A stretch of DNA of 64,000 nucleotides from Pleomorphovibrio marinus (GTDB lineage Bacteria > Bacteroidota > Bacteroidia > Cytophagales > Cyclobacteriaceae). The stretch spans positions 124,001-188,000 of the forward strand of contig NZ_QCXY01000002.1 in assembly GCF_003347495.1 (NCBI RefSeq), written 5' to 3'. The translations under genes were made by a program, and so were the position numbers. Shown piece by piece: positions 35,202-46,300 of this stretch (positions are counted from its first letter, which is position 1; every line of letters starts with the position of its first letter). Below the pieces are notes generated by a model that worked only from the letters and a program-made list of their open reading frames with translations, was not told where the DNA came from and did not search any database.

Positions 35202-36998
35202 ATGAAGAATTTTAAAGAAAAGGCTGACCTGATTTGGCGGGTGGCTGACTTACTGAGGGGTGATTATAAGCAGTCCGATTATGGGAAGGTGATCTTGCCA
35301 ATGACTGTCCTCAGACGGCTGGACTGTGTGCTGCAACCCACCAAACAGAAAGTGCTGGACTACCTGCCCAAAGTGGATGCGCTGAAGGATAGTGCCAAGG
35401 ACATTGCCCTCAATAAAATTGCAGGATTCAACTTCCATAACAGGAGCCAATTTAATTTTGACAAGCTGATTGCCGATCCAAATAATGTTGCTGTAAACCT
35501 GAGAAACTACATCAATGGGTTTTCGAACAGTGCCCGGGAAATCATCGAGTATTTCAACTTTGACGACCAAATTGACCGCATGGATGGACCACAGGCTGAC
35601 ATTCTTTTTCGCGTTGTCAAGTCCTTTCAGGAAATTGATCTTACGGATATGGATTCCATGGAAATGGGATACACCTTCGAAGAACTTATCCGAAAGTTTG
35701 CGGAACAATCCAATGAAACTGCCGGGGAGCACTTTACGCCAAGAGAGGTCATCCGTCTGATGGTAAATGTTCTTTTTATTGAGGATAAAGATATCCTGAC
35801 CCAGGAGGGCATTGTAAAAACCCTTTATGATCCTGCATGTGGAACGGGTGGAATGCTTTCTGTGGGTGAGCAGTATGTAATGGAACTGAACCCCAAAGCA
35901 GAACTGAAAGTGTTTGGACAGGAAATAAATCCGGAATCCTATGCCATTTGCAAATCAGACATGTTGATTAAAGGGCAAAACCCCAGCAACATCAAGTTTG
36001 GCAATACCTTTACCGTAGATGGACTGGAAGATGAAAAATTTGATTATATGCTTTCCAATCCGCCGTTTGGTGTGGACTGGAAAAAAGCCCAAAAAATCAT
36101 CAAAGCCGAAGCAGAAAGCAATGGCATGAGTGGGCGATTTGGTGCAGGATTGCCAAGAATTAATGACGGTTCTTTACTTTTCCTGCAACACATGATTTCT
36201 AAAATGAAACCAGGTGGTACCCGGATTGGCATTGTGTTTAATGGGTCTCCTTTGTTTACAGGAGCTGCCGAAAGTGGGGAAAGCAATATCCGAAAATGGA
36301 TCATTGAAAATGACTGGCTGGAAGCCGTGATTGCACTACCTGACCAATTGTTTTACAATACCGGCATCAGCACTTATATCTGGATTGTAACCAACAACAA
36401 AAGTGCAGAGCGAAGGGGTAAAGTACAATTAATAAATGCCACGGGTGCTAAAGATGAAGAATTATGCAAAGAAGGCAAACTGGATTTCAATCGCTTTTGG
36501 CAAAAAATGGATAGGAGCCTGGGGAACAAACGGAAGAAGATAGCTGAAAACGGCAATGAAAAGGGTATTGGTTTTATTACCCAGCTGTACGGCAACTTTG
36601 AAGAAAACGAATTTTGTAAAATCCTACCCAATGAATTTTTTGGCTATTGGCGAATTACGGTGGAACAGCCGCTCAAAGACGAAAAAGGCAGAGTGATAAA
36701 GACCAAAGGTCAACCCAAGGCTGATTCCTCACTTAGGGATTATGAAAACATCCCTTTCCTTGTAAAAAGAGGGGAGGGCCTGTCTGCACAGACCATTGAA
36801 GCCTACTTTGAAGCGGAAGTAAAACCCCACCTGCCCGGAGCATGGATCGATCACAGCAAAACCAAGATTGGTTACGAAATCAATTTTACCAAATATTTCT
36901 ATGAGTTTAAGCCATTGAGGCCATTGGCTGATATCAAAGCGGATATTTTGGCTTTGGAAGAAAAAACTTTAGAAAAAGAGAAATCGATATTGCTATGA
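35202..36998 (+). CDS. hsdM: Type I restriction-modification methyltransferase subunit
   Basis: N6-adenine DNA methyltransferase. The N-terminal HsdM domain (SDYGKVILPMTVLRRLD) precedes the catalytic domain, with AdoMet motif I DPACGTGGML starting at residue 210 and catalytic motif IV NPPFG at 286-290. GEHFTPREVIRLMV is another family signature. At 598 aa it is a little longer than average because of a C-terminal extension (EKGRVIKTKGQPKADSSLRDYENIPF). It overlaps the TrlF-type gene by ATGA, so both are translationally coupled. It forms the M2S core with HsdS, and M2SR2 with HsdR. Confidence 0.95.
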   Translation: MKNFKEKADLIWRVADLLRGDYKQSDYGKVILPMTVLRRLDCVLQPTKQKVLDYLPKVDALKDSAKDIALNKIAGFNFHNRSQFNFDKLIADPNNVAVNLRNYINGFSNSAREIIEYFNFDDQIDRMDGPQADILFRVVKSFQEIDLTDMDSMEMGYTFEELIRKFAEQSNETAGEHFTPREVIRLMVNVLFIEDKDILTQEGIVKTLYDPACGTGGMLSVGEQYVMELNPKAELKVFGQEINPESYAICKSDMLIKGQNPSNIKFGNTFTVDGLEDEKFDYMLSNPPFGVDWKKAQKIIKAEAESNGMSGRFGAGLPRINDGSLLFLQHMISKMKPGGTRIGIVFNGSPLFTGAAESGESNIRKWIIENDWLEAVIALPDQLFYNTGISTYIWIVTNNKSAERRGKVQLINATGAKDEELCKEGKLDFNRFWQKMDRSLGNKRKKIAENGNEKGIGFITQLYGNFEENEFCKILPNEFFGYWRITVEQPLKDEKGRVIKTKGQPKADSSLRDYENIPFLVKRGEGLSAQTIEAYFEAEVKPHLPGAWIDHSKTKIGYEINFTKYFYEFKPLRPLADIKADILALEEKTLEKEKSILL

Positions 36999-39900
36999 TT
37001 GGGAAATTTGGTAGAGGATCAGAATGGAACAAATGGGATTTACATGTCCACACACCAAAATCAATTATTCAACATTATGGGGGTGATACCCCTGAAGCAT
37101 GGGATAAGTATATAGCAGATTTAGAATCACTTCCTGAGGAAATAAAAGTTCTTGGTATTAATGATTATATATTCTTGGATGGATATAAGGTGGTCAAGAG
37201 GAGAAAGGAAGAAGGAAGATTAAAAAACATTGATTTGATTTTGCCTGTAGTTGAGCTAAGGGTTAATCGATTTGGAAATTTATCCGCTGATGATGGATGG
37301 AAAAGAGTCAATCTACATGTTATTTTCTCGAATGAATTGTCTACCGAAGAGATAGAAGAACAATTTCTTAATGCCATTCAACATACCAAAAAGTTATCTC
37401 CCGATACCGAAGGAGTAAATTTTGTTGGCGTTGCTTCAAAGGCAAATTTGGAAAAATTAGGTATTGAAATTAAAGCTGCGGCACCACAAGGAAGAATAAA
37501 TGGCACTAGTTTAGAGATAGGATTTAATAACATTAACTATGATTACGATATAGTATATTCAATAGTTGATGGTTATTTTAAGGGAAAATGCCTTACTGCG
37601 GTGGGCAAATCAGAATGGGAAGCATTAAGATGGGTAGGGTCCGCAGCAGAAAAGAAAAATATAATTAATAACGCATCTTTCACTTTTGTTTCACTTGAAA
37701 ACCCAAGGGTTTACAAGAATCATTGTAAAAAATTCGATGAGGTAGGCGTAAGAAATTTTTTACTTGACTGCAGTGATGCACATTCTTTTTCTAAAGAAAA
37801 AAAAATGAAGGATAGAATAGGGAATTCATTTACTTGGTTGAAGGCTGATTTGACCTTCGAAGGATTAAAGCAAGTAGCCAATGATAGAAGTAGAATTTTC
37901 GTGGGTGAAACACCTCCTTTGCTTCAACGAACAGTAACCAATCCGACAAAATTTATTGAAAGTCTTGAGATCAAAAAGGTAGGAGGCACAACTTTTTCAG
38001 AAAAATGGTTTGAGAATTTCAATTTAACACTAAACCCTTCTTTAGTAGCTATCATTGGCAATAAAGGACAAGGTAAAAGTGCAATTGCAGACATAATCGG
38101 GTTGTTGGGTAATACCCCAAATTATGAGGACTTTTCTTTCTTAAATGACAAGAAATTTAGAAAGAGAAAACCAATTAGAAAATCAGATTTTTTTAGTGGA
38201 AGATTGACTTGGATGGATAAAAGTTCTGATGAGGAAAGAATTCTTACAGATAATCCAGATCAATTTTCAGTTGAGAAGGTAAAGTACCTTCCACAAGATT
38301 TTATTGAATCTCTATGTAATAATGAGGATTCAATGGAATTTGAAACAGAGCTTCGAAAAGTGATTTTTTCCCATATTACTTATTCAGATAAACTTGGAAA
38401 GAATAATCTAGATGACCTCCTCGAGTTTCAATCTGAAATAATAATGAGTGATATTGAAGAAGTAAAAAGCAAAATTCAAATCACCAATAAAAAAATTATC
38501 GACCTCGAAAAAAAGAAATCGGCATCCTATAGAAAAGGGGTCGAAGAGCAACTTAAAGAAATGAAAAACGAGCTTGTTGCTCACGAAGCTTTAAAGCCAA
38601 CCCCAGTTGAAGTGCCTTCAGACCCAGAAACTGCTGAGAAAAATAAGCTTGATTTAGAACGAATTTCTGTAATACGTCGAGATCTAGAAGATCTAGAGAA
38701 TAAAATTGGAATCGCACACAAATTTCTGTCTACTACTAAATTTGAAATTGCTCAATTAGAGAAGACAATTCAAATTATCGATTCACTTGTAAAACAAGTT
38801 GAGGAAGTAAAATCTGAAATCAAACCTATCTTTGATACTTATTCTCTTGATTTAGATTTGGGTGTTTCTTTGAAAATAGACAAATCTGGAATTGAAAAGG
38901 TATTAATTGAGAAAAGATTACGTTCTGCTGAAATTAATTATTCTCTTTCAAACGAAGATCAAAACGGCTTCTTGGAACGTAAGGCAGACCTTACAGTTGA
39001 ACTCAAAGGGATTCAAGCCAAGCTAGATGAGCAATCTCAATCGTATCAAAGGTATTTGGATTCCATTAAAGAATGGAAGGAAAAGCAAAAGCTAATTATT
39101 GGTGAAGAAGGTAAGGAGGAGTCAATTTCTGGACTTGAAAATCACCTTAAATATTTGGATGAAAAAATCTCACTGGACTTGACAGTGGCCAAAACTGAAA
39201 GAGAAAAACAGGTCACCATATTGTTTGAAAGAAAGGAAGAGGTAATTAAACTTTACGAGCGACTTTTTAAGCCTGTTGAATCGTTCATAGAAAGTTATGG
39301 CGAACTATTGTCCGAGTATAAAATTCAGCTTGATGTAGATTTTAGAATTTCAGGTCTAAGTGAAAAGTTTTTTGATCATGTAAGTTTAGGTAGCAAGGGA
39401 AGTTTTATAGGTAATCCTTCGGGCTATGAAAAATTAAATCAAATTTTAGAGAAGCATGATCTAAAGACAGCTGGGGGCGTCATTAGCTTTTTGGATGATG
39501 TAATATTGCATCTTCAAAATGACTTGAGAGAGGGACAAAATAATGAGGAGAAAGAAATTGAAACCCAACTGAAAAAGGGTTACACAACGCTTGACCTTTA
39601 TACCTATTTGTTCAACCTTGACTATCTTATTCCTGAATACAAGCTAAAGTTAGGGAGCAAGAATTTAACTGAGCTTTCACCAGGTGAAAGGGGGGCTTTA
39701 CTCCTAATCTTCTACTTAACCCTTGATCAAGGTGATATTCCCTTAGTGATCGACCAACCCGAAGAAAATCTTGACAATCAAAGTGTTTTTAAGATTTTGG
39801 TTCAGTTTATTAAAAAAGCGAAGGAACGTCGGCAAATAATAATTGTTACTCATAACCCAAATTTGGCTGTAGCGTGCCATGCAGAACAAATAGTTCATAT

Positions 39901-40072
39901 AGAAATGGACAAAGAGAACGGCAATCAAGTACGTTTTACAAGCGGGTCACTTGAAAATCCAATGATAAATAATTCGGTAATTAAGATTTTAGAAGGAACA
40001 TACCCGGCTCTAACCACCCGAACCAACACCTATGGAATAATTTTAAGGACCTCAAAAGAGATGTCAGAATGA
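36995..40072 (+). CDS. TrlF-type protein: PHP domain plus SMC-like ATPase
   Basis: 1025-residue fusion. Residues 10-300 are a PHP-type metallohydrolase domain, with D15-H17-H19 (DLHVHT) and a later DCSDAH pair as metal ligands. An SMC/Rad50-like ATPase follows: Walker A GNKGQGKSA from 355, a long coiled coil at about 480-800, ABC signature SPGERGA from 895, and Walker B PLVIDQPEENLD. This architecture is annotated as the TrlF family and is often embedded in type I restriction loci. It overlaps hsdM at its start and hsdS at its end by 4 bp each, so it must be expressed with them. Function is unproven; a DNA-end- or phage-sensing phosphoesterase is plausible. Confidence 0.85.
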   Translation: MIGKFGRGSEWNKWDLHVHTPKSIIQHYGGDTPEAWDKYIADLESLPEEIKVLGINDYIFLDGYKVVKRRKEEGRLKNIDLILPVVELRVNRFGNLSADDGWKRVNLHVIFSNELSTEEIEEQFLNAIQHTKKLSPDTEGVNFVGVASKANLEKLGIEIKAAAPQGRINGTSLEIGFNNINYDYDIVYSIVDGYFKGKCLTAVGKSEWEALRWVGSAAEKKNIINNASFTFVSLENPRVYKNHCKKFDEVGVRNFLLDCSDAHSFSKEKKMKDRIGNSFTWLKADLTFEGLKQVANDRSRIFVGETPPLLQRTVTNPTKFIESLEIKKVGGTTFSEKWFENFNLTLNPSLVAIIGNKGQGKSAIADIIGLLGNTPNYEDFSFLNDKKFRKRKPIRKSDFFSGRLTWMDKSSDEERILTDNPDQFSVEKVKYLPQDFIESLCNNEDSMEFETELRKVIFSHITYSDKLGKNNLDDLLEFQSEIIMSDIEEVKSKIQITNKKIIDLEKKKSASYRKGVEEQLKEMKNELVAHEALKPTPVEVPSDPETAEKNKLDLERISVIRRDLEDLENKIGIAHKFLSTTKFEIAQLEKTIQIIDSLVKQVEEVKSEIKPIFDTYSLDLDLGVSLKIDKSGIEKVLIEKRLRSAEINYSLSNEDQNGFLERKADLTVELKGIQAKLDEQSQSYQRYLDSIKEWKEKQKLIIGEEGKEESISGLENHLKYLDEKISLDLTVAKTEREKQVTILFERKEEVIKLYERLFKPVESFIESYGELLSEYKIQLDVDFRISGLSEKFFDHVSLGSKGSFIGNPSGYEKLNQILEKHDLKTAGGVISFLDDVILHLQNDLREGQNNEEKEIETQLKKGYTTLDLYTYLFNLDYLIPEYKLKLGSKNLTELSPGERGALLLIFYLTLDQGDIPLVIDQPEENLDNQSVFKILVQFIKKAKERRQIIIVTHNPNLAVACHAEQIVHIEMDKENGNQVRFTSGSLENPMINNSVIKILEGTYPALTTRTNTYGIILRTSKEMSE

Positions 40073-41364
40073 AAATCTACGACTCTTATAAAGATTCCGA
40101 CATTGAATGGATTGGAGAAATCCCGAGCCATTGGGAGGTCGAAAGATTAAAACATTGTTATAAATTCGTCAATAAAAGGTCTGAAATGGAATTCCCTAAA
40201 ATAGGGTTAGAACATATAGAAAGTTGGACAGGGAGGTTAATTGAAAACGATAGCGAATTTGAAGGCGAAGGAACACTTTTCAAAAATGGAGATATACTTT
40301 TTGGGAAACTTAGACCATATTTGGCTAAGGTTTACCTTGCCAATTTCTCAGGAAAGGCTGTTGGAGATTTCTTCGTATTTAGACCAGATTCAAGCATTTA
40401 TCCTAAATTTGGACATAAGTTCATGTTGTCACGAAATTTCATAGAAATAACCAATAGTTCAACTTTTGGTTCAAAAATGCCCAGAGTGTCCCCTGATTTC
40501 ATAAATGAATTAAAAACGATAGTACCTCCTATTCCTGAACAAACTGCCATAGCCTCCTACCTCGACCGCAAAACAGCCGAGATAGACGAACTGATAGCCG
40601 ACAAAAAACGCCTGCTTGAACTTTACGAAGAAGAAAAAACCGCCATCATTAATGAGCTGGTTACAGGCAAAAAGGTATGGAATGGCCATTCCTGGACTGA
40701 GCCTGATGAAGCTAAAGATTCAGGTATTGAATGGCTGGGAGAAATACCAGAGCATTGGGAAGTGAAGAGGCTTAAACATATAACAAATAAAATGATTTCA
40801 GGACCATTTGGTTCTTCTTTGAAAAAGGAAATATATTCTGAATCGGGATATAAAATTTACGGGCAAGAGCAGGTTATCAAAAATGAAATTTCGTATGGCA
40901 ATTACTATATACCAAAAAAGAAATTTGATGAAATGTCCAATTATAGGGTGGCTAAAAACGATATTCTTATAAGTTGCGTCGGCACTTTCGGAAAAATACT
41001 TATGGTTCCTGAGGTGTTTGAAGAAGGTATAATTAATCCAAGGCTAATTAAAGTATCTCCTAGTAAAATGATTAATTCAAAATACCTGACTGAGGTTCTT
41101 AAAAGCAGTTTAATCTTTGAACAGTTTTCCTCAGTGAGTCGAGGTGGTACGATGGGGGTAATTAATTTAGATTTATTAAATCAATTGATTATACCTACTC
41201 CACTAATAGATGAACAGCCAATAATACTTAGCAAAATCGAAACCGAATGTGCTAAAATTGATACTAAAAAAACCAAAACCCAAAAATTGATAGCACTATT
41301 AACCGAATACCGCACGGCGTTGATTAGCGAGGTAGTAACGGGCAAAGTGAAAGTGGTAGATTGA
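40069..41364 (+). CDS. hsdS: Type I restriction-modification specificity subunit
   Basis: Recognises the bipartite DNA target for the HsdM/HsdR complex. Two target-recognition domains are visible. Each is introduced by a repeat: DSDIEWIGEIPSHWEVERLKH near residue 8 and DSGIEWLGEIPEHWEVKRLKH near 222. Each is closed by a helical spacer (PPIPEQTAIASYLDRKTAEIDEL, and PLIDEQPIILSKIETECAKID). The two TRDs differ, as expected for an asymmetric split site. Length 431 aa is normal. Low-GC TRDs contrast with higher-GC spacers, the usual mosaic of hsdS genes. It overlaps the TrlF-type gene by 4 bp. Confidence 0.95.
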   Translation: MKIYDSYKDSDIEWIGEIPSHWEVERLKHCYKFVNKRSEMEFPKIGLEHIESWTGRLIENDSEFEGEGTLFKNGDILFGKLRPYLAKVYLANFSGKAVGDFFVFRPDSSIYPKFGHKFMLSRNFIEITNSSTFGSKMPRVSPDFINELKTIVPPIPEQTAIASYLDRKTAEIDELIADKKRLLELYEEEKTAIINELVTGKKVWNGHSWTEPDEAKDSGIEWLGEIPEHWEVKRLKHITNKMISGPFGSSLKKEIYSESGYKIYGQEQVIKNEISYGNYYIPKKKFDEMSNYRVAKNDILISCVGTFGKILMVPEVFEEGIINPRLIKVSPSKMINSKYLTEVLKSSLIFEQFSSVSRGGTMGVINLDLLNQLIIPTPLIDEQPIILSKIETECAKIDTKKTKTQKLIALLTEYRTALISEVVTGKVKVVD

Positions 41365-41498
41365 AATAGATTACCAAGATTTTAATGTTCCTGAAAAGTT
41401 AATTTTTGAAGTCAAATAAGGACTTAATGCAACCAATCAATTGTTTGAATCGTTTTAATTGCTAGATTTGAAATTATTTTACAAAAACGTCAATTAAA

Positions 41499-42755
41499 AT
41501 GGTTCTTGAAATCCGCATCAGTAATTTTTACTCCATTAAGGATGAAGTCTGCCTGGATTTTCGTGCCGCCAATATCAAATCGGCCAATGCAAGGGCTTTG
41601 GAGGATAACGTATTCAGCCACGAGAAAACAGATGTGCTGAAATCAGTGGTCATGTACGGTGCCAATGCATCTGGTAAAAGCAATGTGATCAAAGCCATCC
41701 GTTTTTGCCATGCTTTGGTATTTGAATCCCATGTGCACAATGAAAATACGGTTTTCAATTTCCGCCCATTTAAATTTGATGGATTTGCCCATAAACCGAG
41801 CAAGTATTTTATTTGCTTTATTTCCAATGGAATTGAATATGAATACTCCTATAGCCTGACCCGAAATGAGATCATCGAGGAAAGCCTGTATTATTATCCC
41901 AAGGGTAGGATAAAGGAAATATTTACCCGGGACGAAAGAAGGGGAAAAGAAAAAAGTGAAATTTACACCTTTGGAGATGTCATCAAAAGGCCCATGGATG
42001 TGGCCGAAAACACCTCAAAAAAAACCCTGTTCATCAGTAGAGCCAGCCAGCTGGACAGGGAAATCCCAAAAGAAATTTTTAATTATTTTCACAAGACCTT
42101 TATTCTCCAATACCTCGGCTTTGGTATGTCCACCATAGAGCGCTTAAGCTCAGAAAATAAAAGACAATTAATAGAAGCCCTTAAAATTGCCGATAGTGAT
42201 ATAGTGGATGTAAAAATCAAGTCACTTAAACAACCCAGTAAAAATTTCAATGCTAACCTGGATACGTTGACATTGACTGTCGAAGAAGTAGTTCAGGAAA
42301 AGCTGCAGATTACCGCATTTCACAAACGGGATCCAGGCAAAGGTTTTGATTTTATGACTGAAGAGTCGCAGGGAACCATCAAGCTGTTTTTCATTATGTT
42401 GACTATTTTGGACGTTGTAAAACACAACAAGGTCCTATTGATAGACGAAATTGAAGAGAGCCTCCATCCCAAAATTATAGAATATATCTTCAATTTTTTC
42501 AGGGCAAGTAAGGGGGCACAATTGCTTTGCACTACCCACAACACCAAATTTCTCGACCTCAAAAAAATGAGGAAGGACCAAATTTATTTTGTCAATAAAA
42601 AGGATGATGCTTCTACTGATGTATATTCCCTCTACGATTACAGTGATTTCAGGGATACCATGGATTTGGAAAAAGCTTATCTCCAGGGCAGATTTGATGC
42701 AGTCCCGATTTTAAACGATTCTTTGGAAAACATCAAAAGCATATTGAATGAGTAA
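41499..42755 (+). CDS. RloA/AbiLi-like AAA ATPase (AAA_15/AAA_21)
   Basis: 418-residue ABC-type ATPase. It opens MVLEIRISNFYSIKDEVCLDF, with Walker A GANASGKSN at 54-62, and later VLLIDEIEESLHPKI (about 312-326), the Walker B. The switch histidine is in LLCTTHNTKF. No long coiled coil separates the halves, as in the AAA_15 group. It overlaps the TOPRIM gene by 8 bp, forming the RloA-RloB (AbiLi-AbiLii-like) pair often nested in type I restriction operons. There is a 134-bp gap after hsdS, so this pair may have its own promoter. By family analogy it senses invasion and activates its partner. Confidence 0.85.
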   Translation: MVLEIRISNFYSIKDEVCLDFRAANIKSANARALEDNVFSHEKTDVLKSVVMYGANASGKSNVIKAIRFCHALVFESHVHNENTVFNFRPFKFDGFAHKPSKYFICFISNGIEYEYSYSLTRNEIIEESLYYYPKGRIKEIFTRDERRGKEKSEIYTFGDVIKRPMDVAENTSKKTLFISRASQLDREIPKEIFNYFHKTFILQYLGFGMSTIERLSSENKRQLIEALKIADSDIVDVKIKSLKQPSKNFNANLDTLTLTVEEVVQEKLQITAFHKRDPGKGFDFMTEESQGTIKLFFIMLTILDVVKHNKVLLIDEIEESLHPKIIEYIFNFFRASKGAQLLCTTHNTKFLDLKKMRKDQIYFVNKKDDASTDVYSLYDYSDFRDTMDLEKAYLQGRFDAVPILNDSLENIKSILNE

Positions 42756-43302
42756 ACGGAACAGGCCTAAAGGCAGACGGATTAACCCAACCTATTGGGT
42801 ATTTTGTGAAGGCAAGACCGAAGCAGCCTACGTTTCCTATTTACGCTCAAAATATCGCTTACCAATCGAAATTATTCCCAAAGTAGCCGGTTCCAATATT
42901 AACGAAGTATTTATTAAAAAGTCAAAACAAGGGAAGCCCACCCACCAGAAAGACAAAGATTTTTTAATGTTTGATGGGGATGTTGCCGCTACCGTTGATA
43001 ATTTAAAAAAAATCAATAATGCTCAGTTGATTGTATCCAATCCATCAATAGAGTTGTGGTTTTTGTATCATTATAAAAACCAAATGGCCATCCTAAGCTC
43101 GGACGATTGTATTAGAGAATTGTCTAACAGGAATAAAAATACTTATAAAAAAGGATTGATTGACAAGAAATTAAAATCTAAATTGGATGCTGATTGTCCT
43201 AAAGCATGCGATCGTGCTAAAAAATCGATACTTTTTGAAAACCCTTCTTCAAATGCTTATATTTTAGTTGAAGAATTGGAAAAGATAAAAAAGGAAAAGT
43301 GA
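42748..43302 (+). CDS. RloB/AbiLii-like TOPRIM-domain protein
   Basis: 184-residue protein. The TOPRIM acidic residues are E21 in FCEGKTEAAY and the pair D76/D78 in LMFDGDVA. LIVSNPSIELWFLYHYKNQ is the characteristic later motif of the RloB family. Basic N-terminus MSKRNRPKGRR is typical. It is probably the nuclease effector activated by the upstream ATPase. Its stop codon overlaps the GTG start of hsdR as GTGA, which ties its expression to the restriction subunit. Confidence 0.87.
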   Translation: MSKRNRPKGRRINPTYWVFCEGKTEAAYVSYLRSKYRLPIEIIPKVAGSNINEVFIKKSKQGKPTHQKDKDFLMFDGDVAATVDNLKKINNAQLIVSNPSIELWFLYHYKNQMAILSSDDCIRELSNRNKNTYKKGLIDKKLKSKLDADCPKACDRAKKSILFENPSSNAYILVEELEKIKKEK

Positions 43303-46300
43303 GCATCACTACAGAAAATACTTTTGAAACCGCCTTTGTGCAGTCGCTGGTAGAGCAGGGAGGCTACACTGCAGGCAACGGCCCTGATTACAGCCCTGAA
43401 CTGGGCTTATTTAAATACGAGGTAATTCAATTTTTGCAAGCATCACAGTCCAATCGATGGGCAAAAATAGCAGCTATCCACGGAGCGGATGCCGACAACC
43501 GGGTGATTCAAAGGCTTTATAAGGAAATGGATTTGAGGGGCAGTTTAGATGTGCTTCGAAACGGTTTTGTAGATTATGGGGTACGTTTTCAGATGGCTTT
43601 TTTCCAGCCTGCTTCTGGTTTAAATCCGGATGCTGTGGAATTGTACAACAAAAACAATTTGAAGGTTTATCGCCAAATCTACTATAGTACGAAAAACAAA
43701 AATTCGGTTGATGTATTACTTTCGCTCAATGGCATTCCTGTGGCTACCTTGGAACTCAAGAACCAATTTACAGGACAAAATGTAGGCAATGCCCTGAAGC
43801 AATACAGCAGCACCAGGGATAACAGAGAAATCCTTTTTGCATTCAAAAAGCGGGCTTTGGTTCATTTTGCGGTTGACCAGGACGAGGTATTTATGTGCAC
43901 CAAACTGAACGGAAGCAAAACCTATTGGCTCCCGTTCAACAAAGGAGCAAACAACGGCAAGGGCAATCCACAAAACCCAGAGGGGTACCGCACGGCTTAT
44001 TTATGGGAAAATATATTGCAAAAAGACAGTTGGATGGAAATCATTCAACGCTTTGTGCATTTGCAAACCGAAGAGTTTGAATCGGCAGGCAAAATATACA
44101 AAAAGGAAAACCTAATTTTTCCTCGTTTTCATCAATTGGATGCGGTTAGGAAGATAGGCGAAAAGGTCCTGGAAGTTGGTCCTGGAAAAAACTACCTAAT
44201 ACAGCATTCAGCAGGATCAGGAAAGAGTAATTCCATTGCCTGGTTGGCCTATCGATTATCGAGTTTGCACAATGCTTTGGACGATCGGATTTTTGATTCC
44301 GTTATCGTAGTAACCGACAGAAAAGTGTTGGACCATCAATTACAAAACACCATCTACCAATTTGAACATAAAACAGGGGTGGTTCAGAAAATTGATAAAG
44401 ACAGTACCCAACTGGCATCTGCTTTGGGATATGGCACCAACATCATTATCACTACTTTGCAGAAGTTCCCTTTTATAGTGGACAAAGTTGGGGAATTGCC
44501 GGACCGTAAATATGCGGTCATTATAGATGAGGCCCATAGTTCGCAAGGGGGGGAGGCAAGCAAAAAACTCAAAGAGGTATTGGCATCAAAATCATTGGAA
44601 GATGCTACAAAAGACGACTTAGAGGAAGACTATACGGGAGATGATTTTGTAAGAGAACAAATAGAAAAGTCAGCGGCAGCACGAGGATCACAACCCAATA
44701 TTTCATTTTTTGCTTTTACCGCAACCCCTAAATATAAGACCTTACAAGTTTTTGGAGATAAGGACCTGCCTGCGCCAAGACCACAAGCGGGTCAATATTG
44801 TATTTATGTTCTCAAATGCTCTAATGACTCTTTTTATATCGGTCAAACCCAGGATTTTCCTAGAAGGTTAAAAGAGCATCACAACGGAGAGGTTAGTTGG
44901 ACTTCAAAATATTTGCCGGTTGAATTAATCCATTGGGAGATATTTAATACAAGGGAAGAGGCAGTTGATAAGGAGAAGAAACTTAAAACAGGTTTTGGTA
45001 GAAAATGGCTTAAAAGAGAATTTAAAAAACAAACATTAGCGAAGTGGGCGCGGCAGGCAGGCGAAGAAGGCAAGCCCAAGCCTTTCCACCTATATTCCAT
45101 GCGCCAAGCCATAGAGGAAGGGTTTATTTTGGATGTGTTGCAGAATTACACCTCCTATGAATTGTATTTTAAACTGACAAAAGCAATTCAGGAGGACCCC
45201 GAGCTCAACAAGAAAAAAGCTGCTAAAGCGATAGGAAAATATGTATCCCTGCATCCACACAATTTGGCACAAAAAACTGAAATCATTCTGGAGCATTTCA
45301 GAAACATTGTTTCCAAACAAATCGGTGGAAAAGCCAAAGCCATGTTGGTTTGTGGATCAAGATTGCATGCTAAACGCTATTACGAAGAATTTGAGCGGTA
45401 TATCAAGGAAATGGGCTATGACAAAGAGATTAAAATATTAGTCGCTTTTTCCGGAAAAGTAATTGATGACAATGTTCCTGATGGGGTATCGGAACCCGAA
45501 ATGACAGGCTACAGCGAAAAAGAACTGTCCACCATTTTTGAAAAGGATGAATACAAAATCCTGATCGTGGCAGATAAGTACCAGACAGGATTTGACCAGC
45601 CCTTATTGCATACCATGTATGTGGATAAAAAGCTTTCAGGTGTAAAGGCTGTTCAAACCCTTTCCCGCCTGAATAGGACTTGCCCAGGAAAAGAAAACAC
45701 CTTTGTGCTGGATTTCGCCAACGACAGGCAAACCATATTGGATTCTTTCCAACCCTACTATGAAGTTACTTCCGTAACCGAAGAAACGGACATCAACCAT
45801 TTGTATGACCTGAAAGCAAGATTAGATCAATTTCAAGTGTATTGGACACAAGAAATTGAAGCCTTTGCCAATGTTTACTTCCACCCCCAAACAAAGCTTA
45901 ACAACCCAAAACAGCAGAAACATCTATACGGTTTTACCGACCCGGCTGTTGACAGGTTTAGGGGCATTTCCGAGGAAGAAAAGCAGGATGAGTTTAAAAA
46001 AGGACTGCGGACCTGGACAAACTTATATGCTTTCCTGTCTCAAATCATGCCCTTTACTGATTCAGAATTTGAGAAGTTTTATGCCTATTCCAAATTACTT
46101 CAAACAAGACTACCCAAACGAGAACTTTCCGAATCCTTACATTTGGATGATGAGGTGGCATTGGAATATTACCGACTGCAGAAGATTAAGGAAGGGTCCA
46201 TAGAATTGGAAAAAGGGGAGGAGGGAGAACTCAGTGGAACCTCAGAAGCAGGGCTCAAAAGAGAAAAGGAAGAAGCAGCTTTGCTATCTGAAATCATCAA

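Noticed and set aside
40069-41364. Repeat-driven specificity switching of hsdS
   Set aside because: The two internal repeats are similar in protein but diverged in DNA, and no second partial hsdS or recombinase is in the window.
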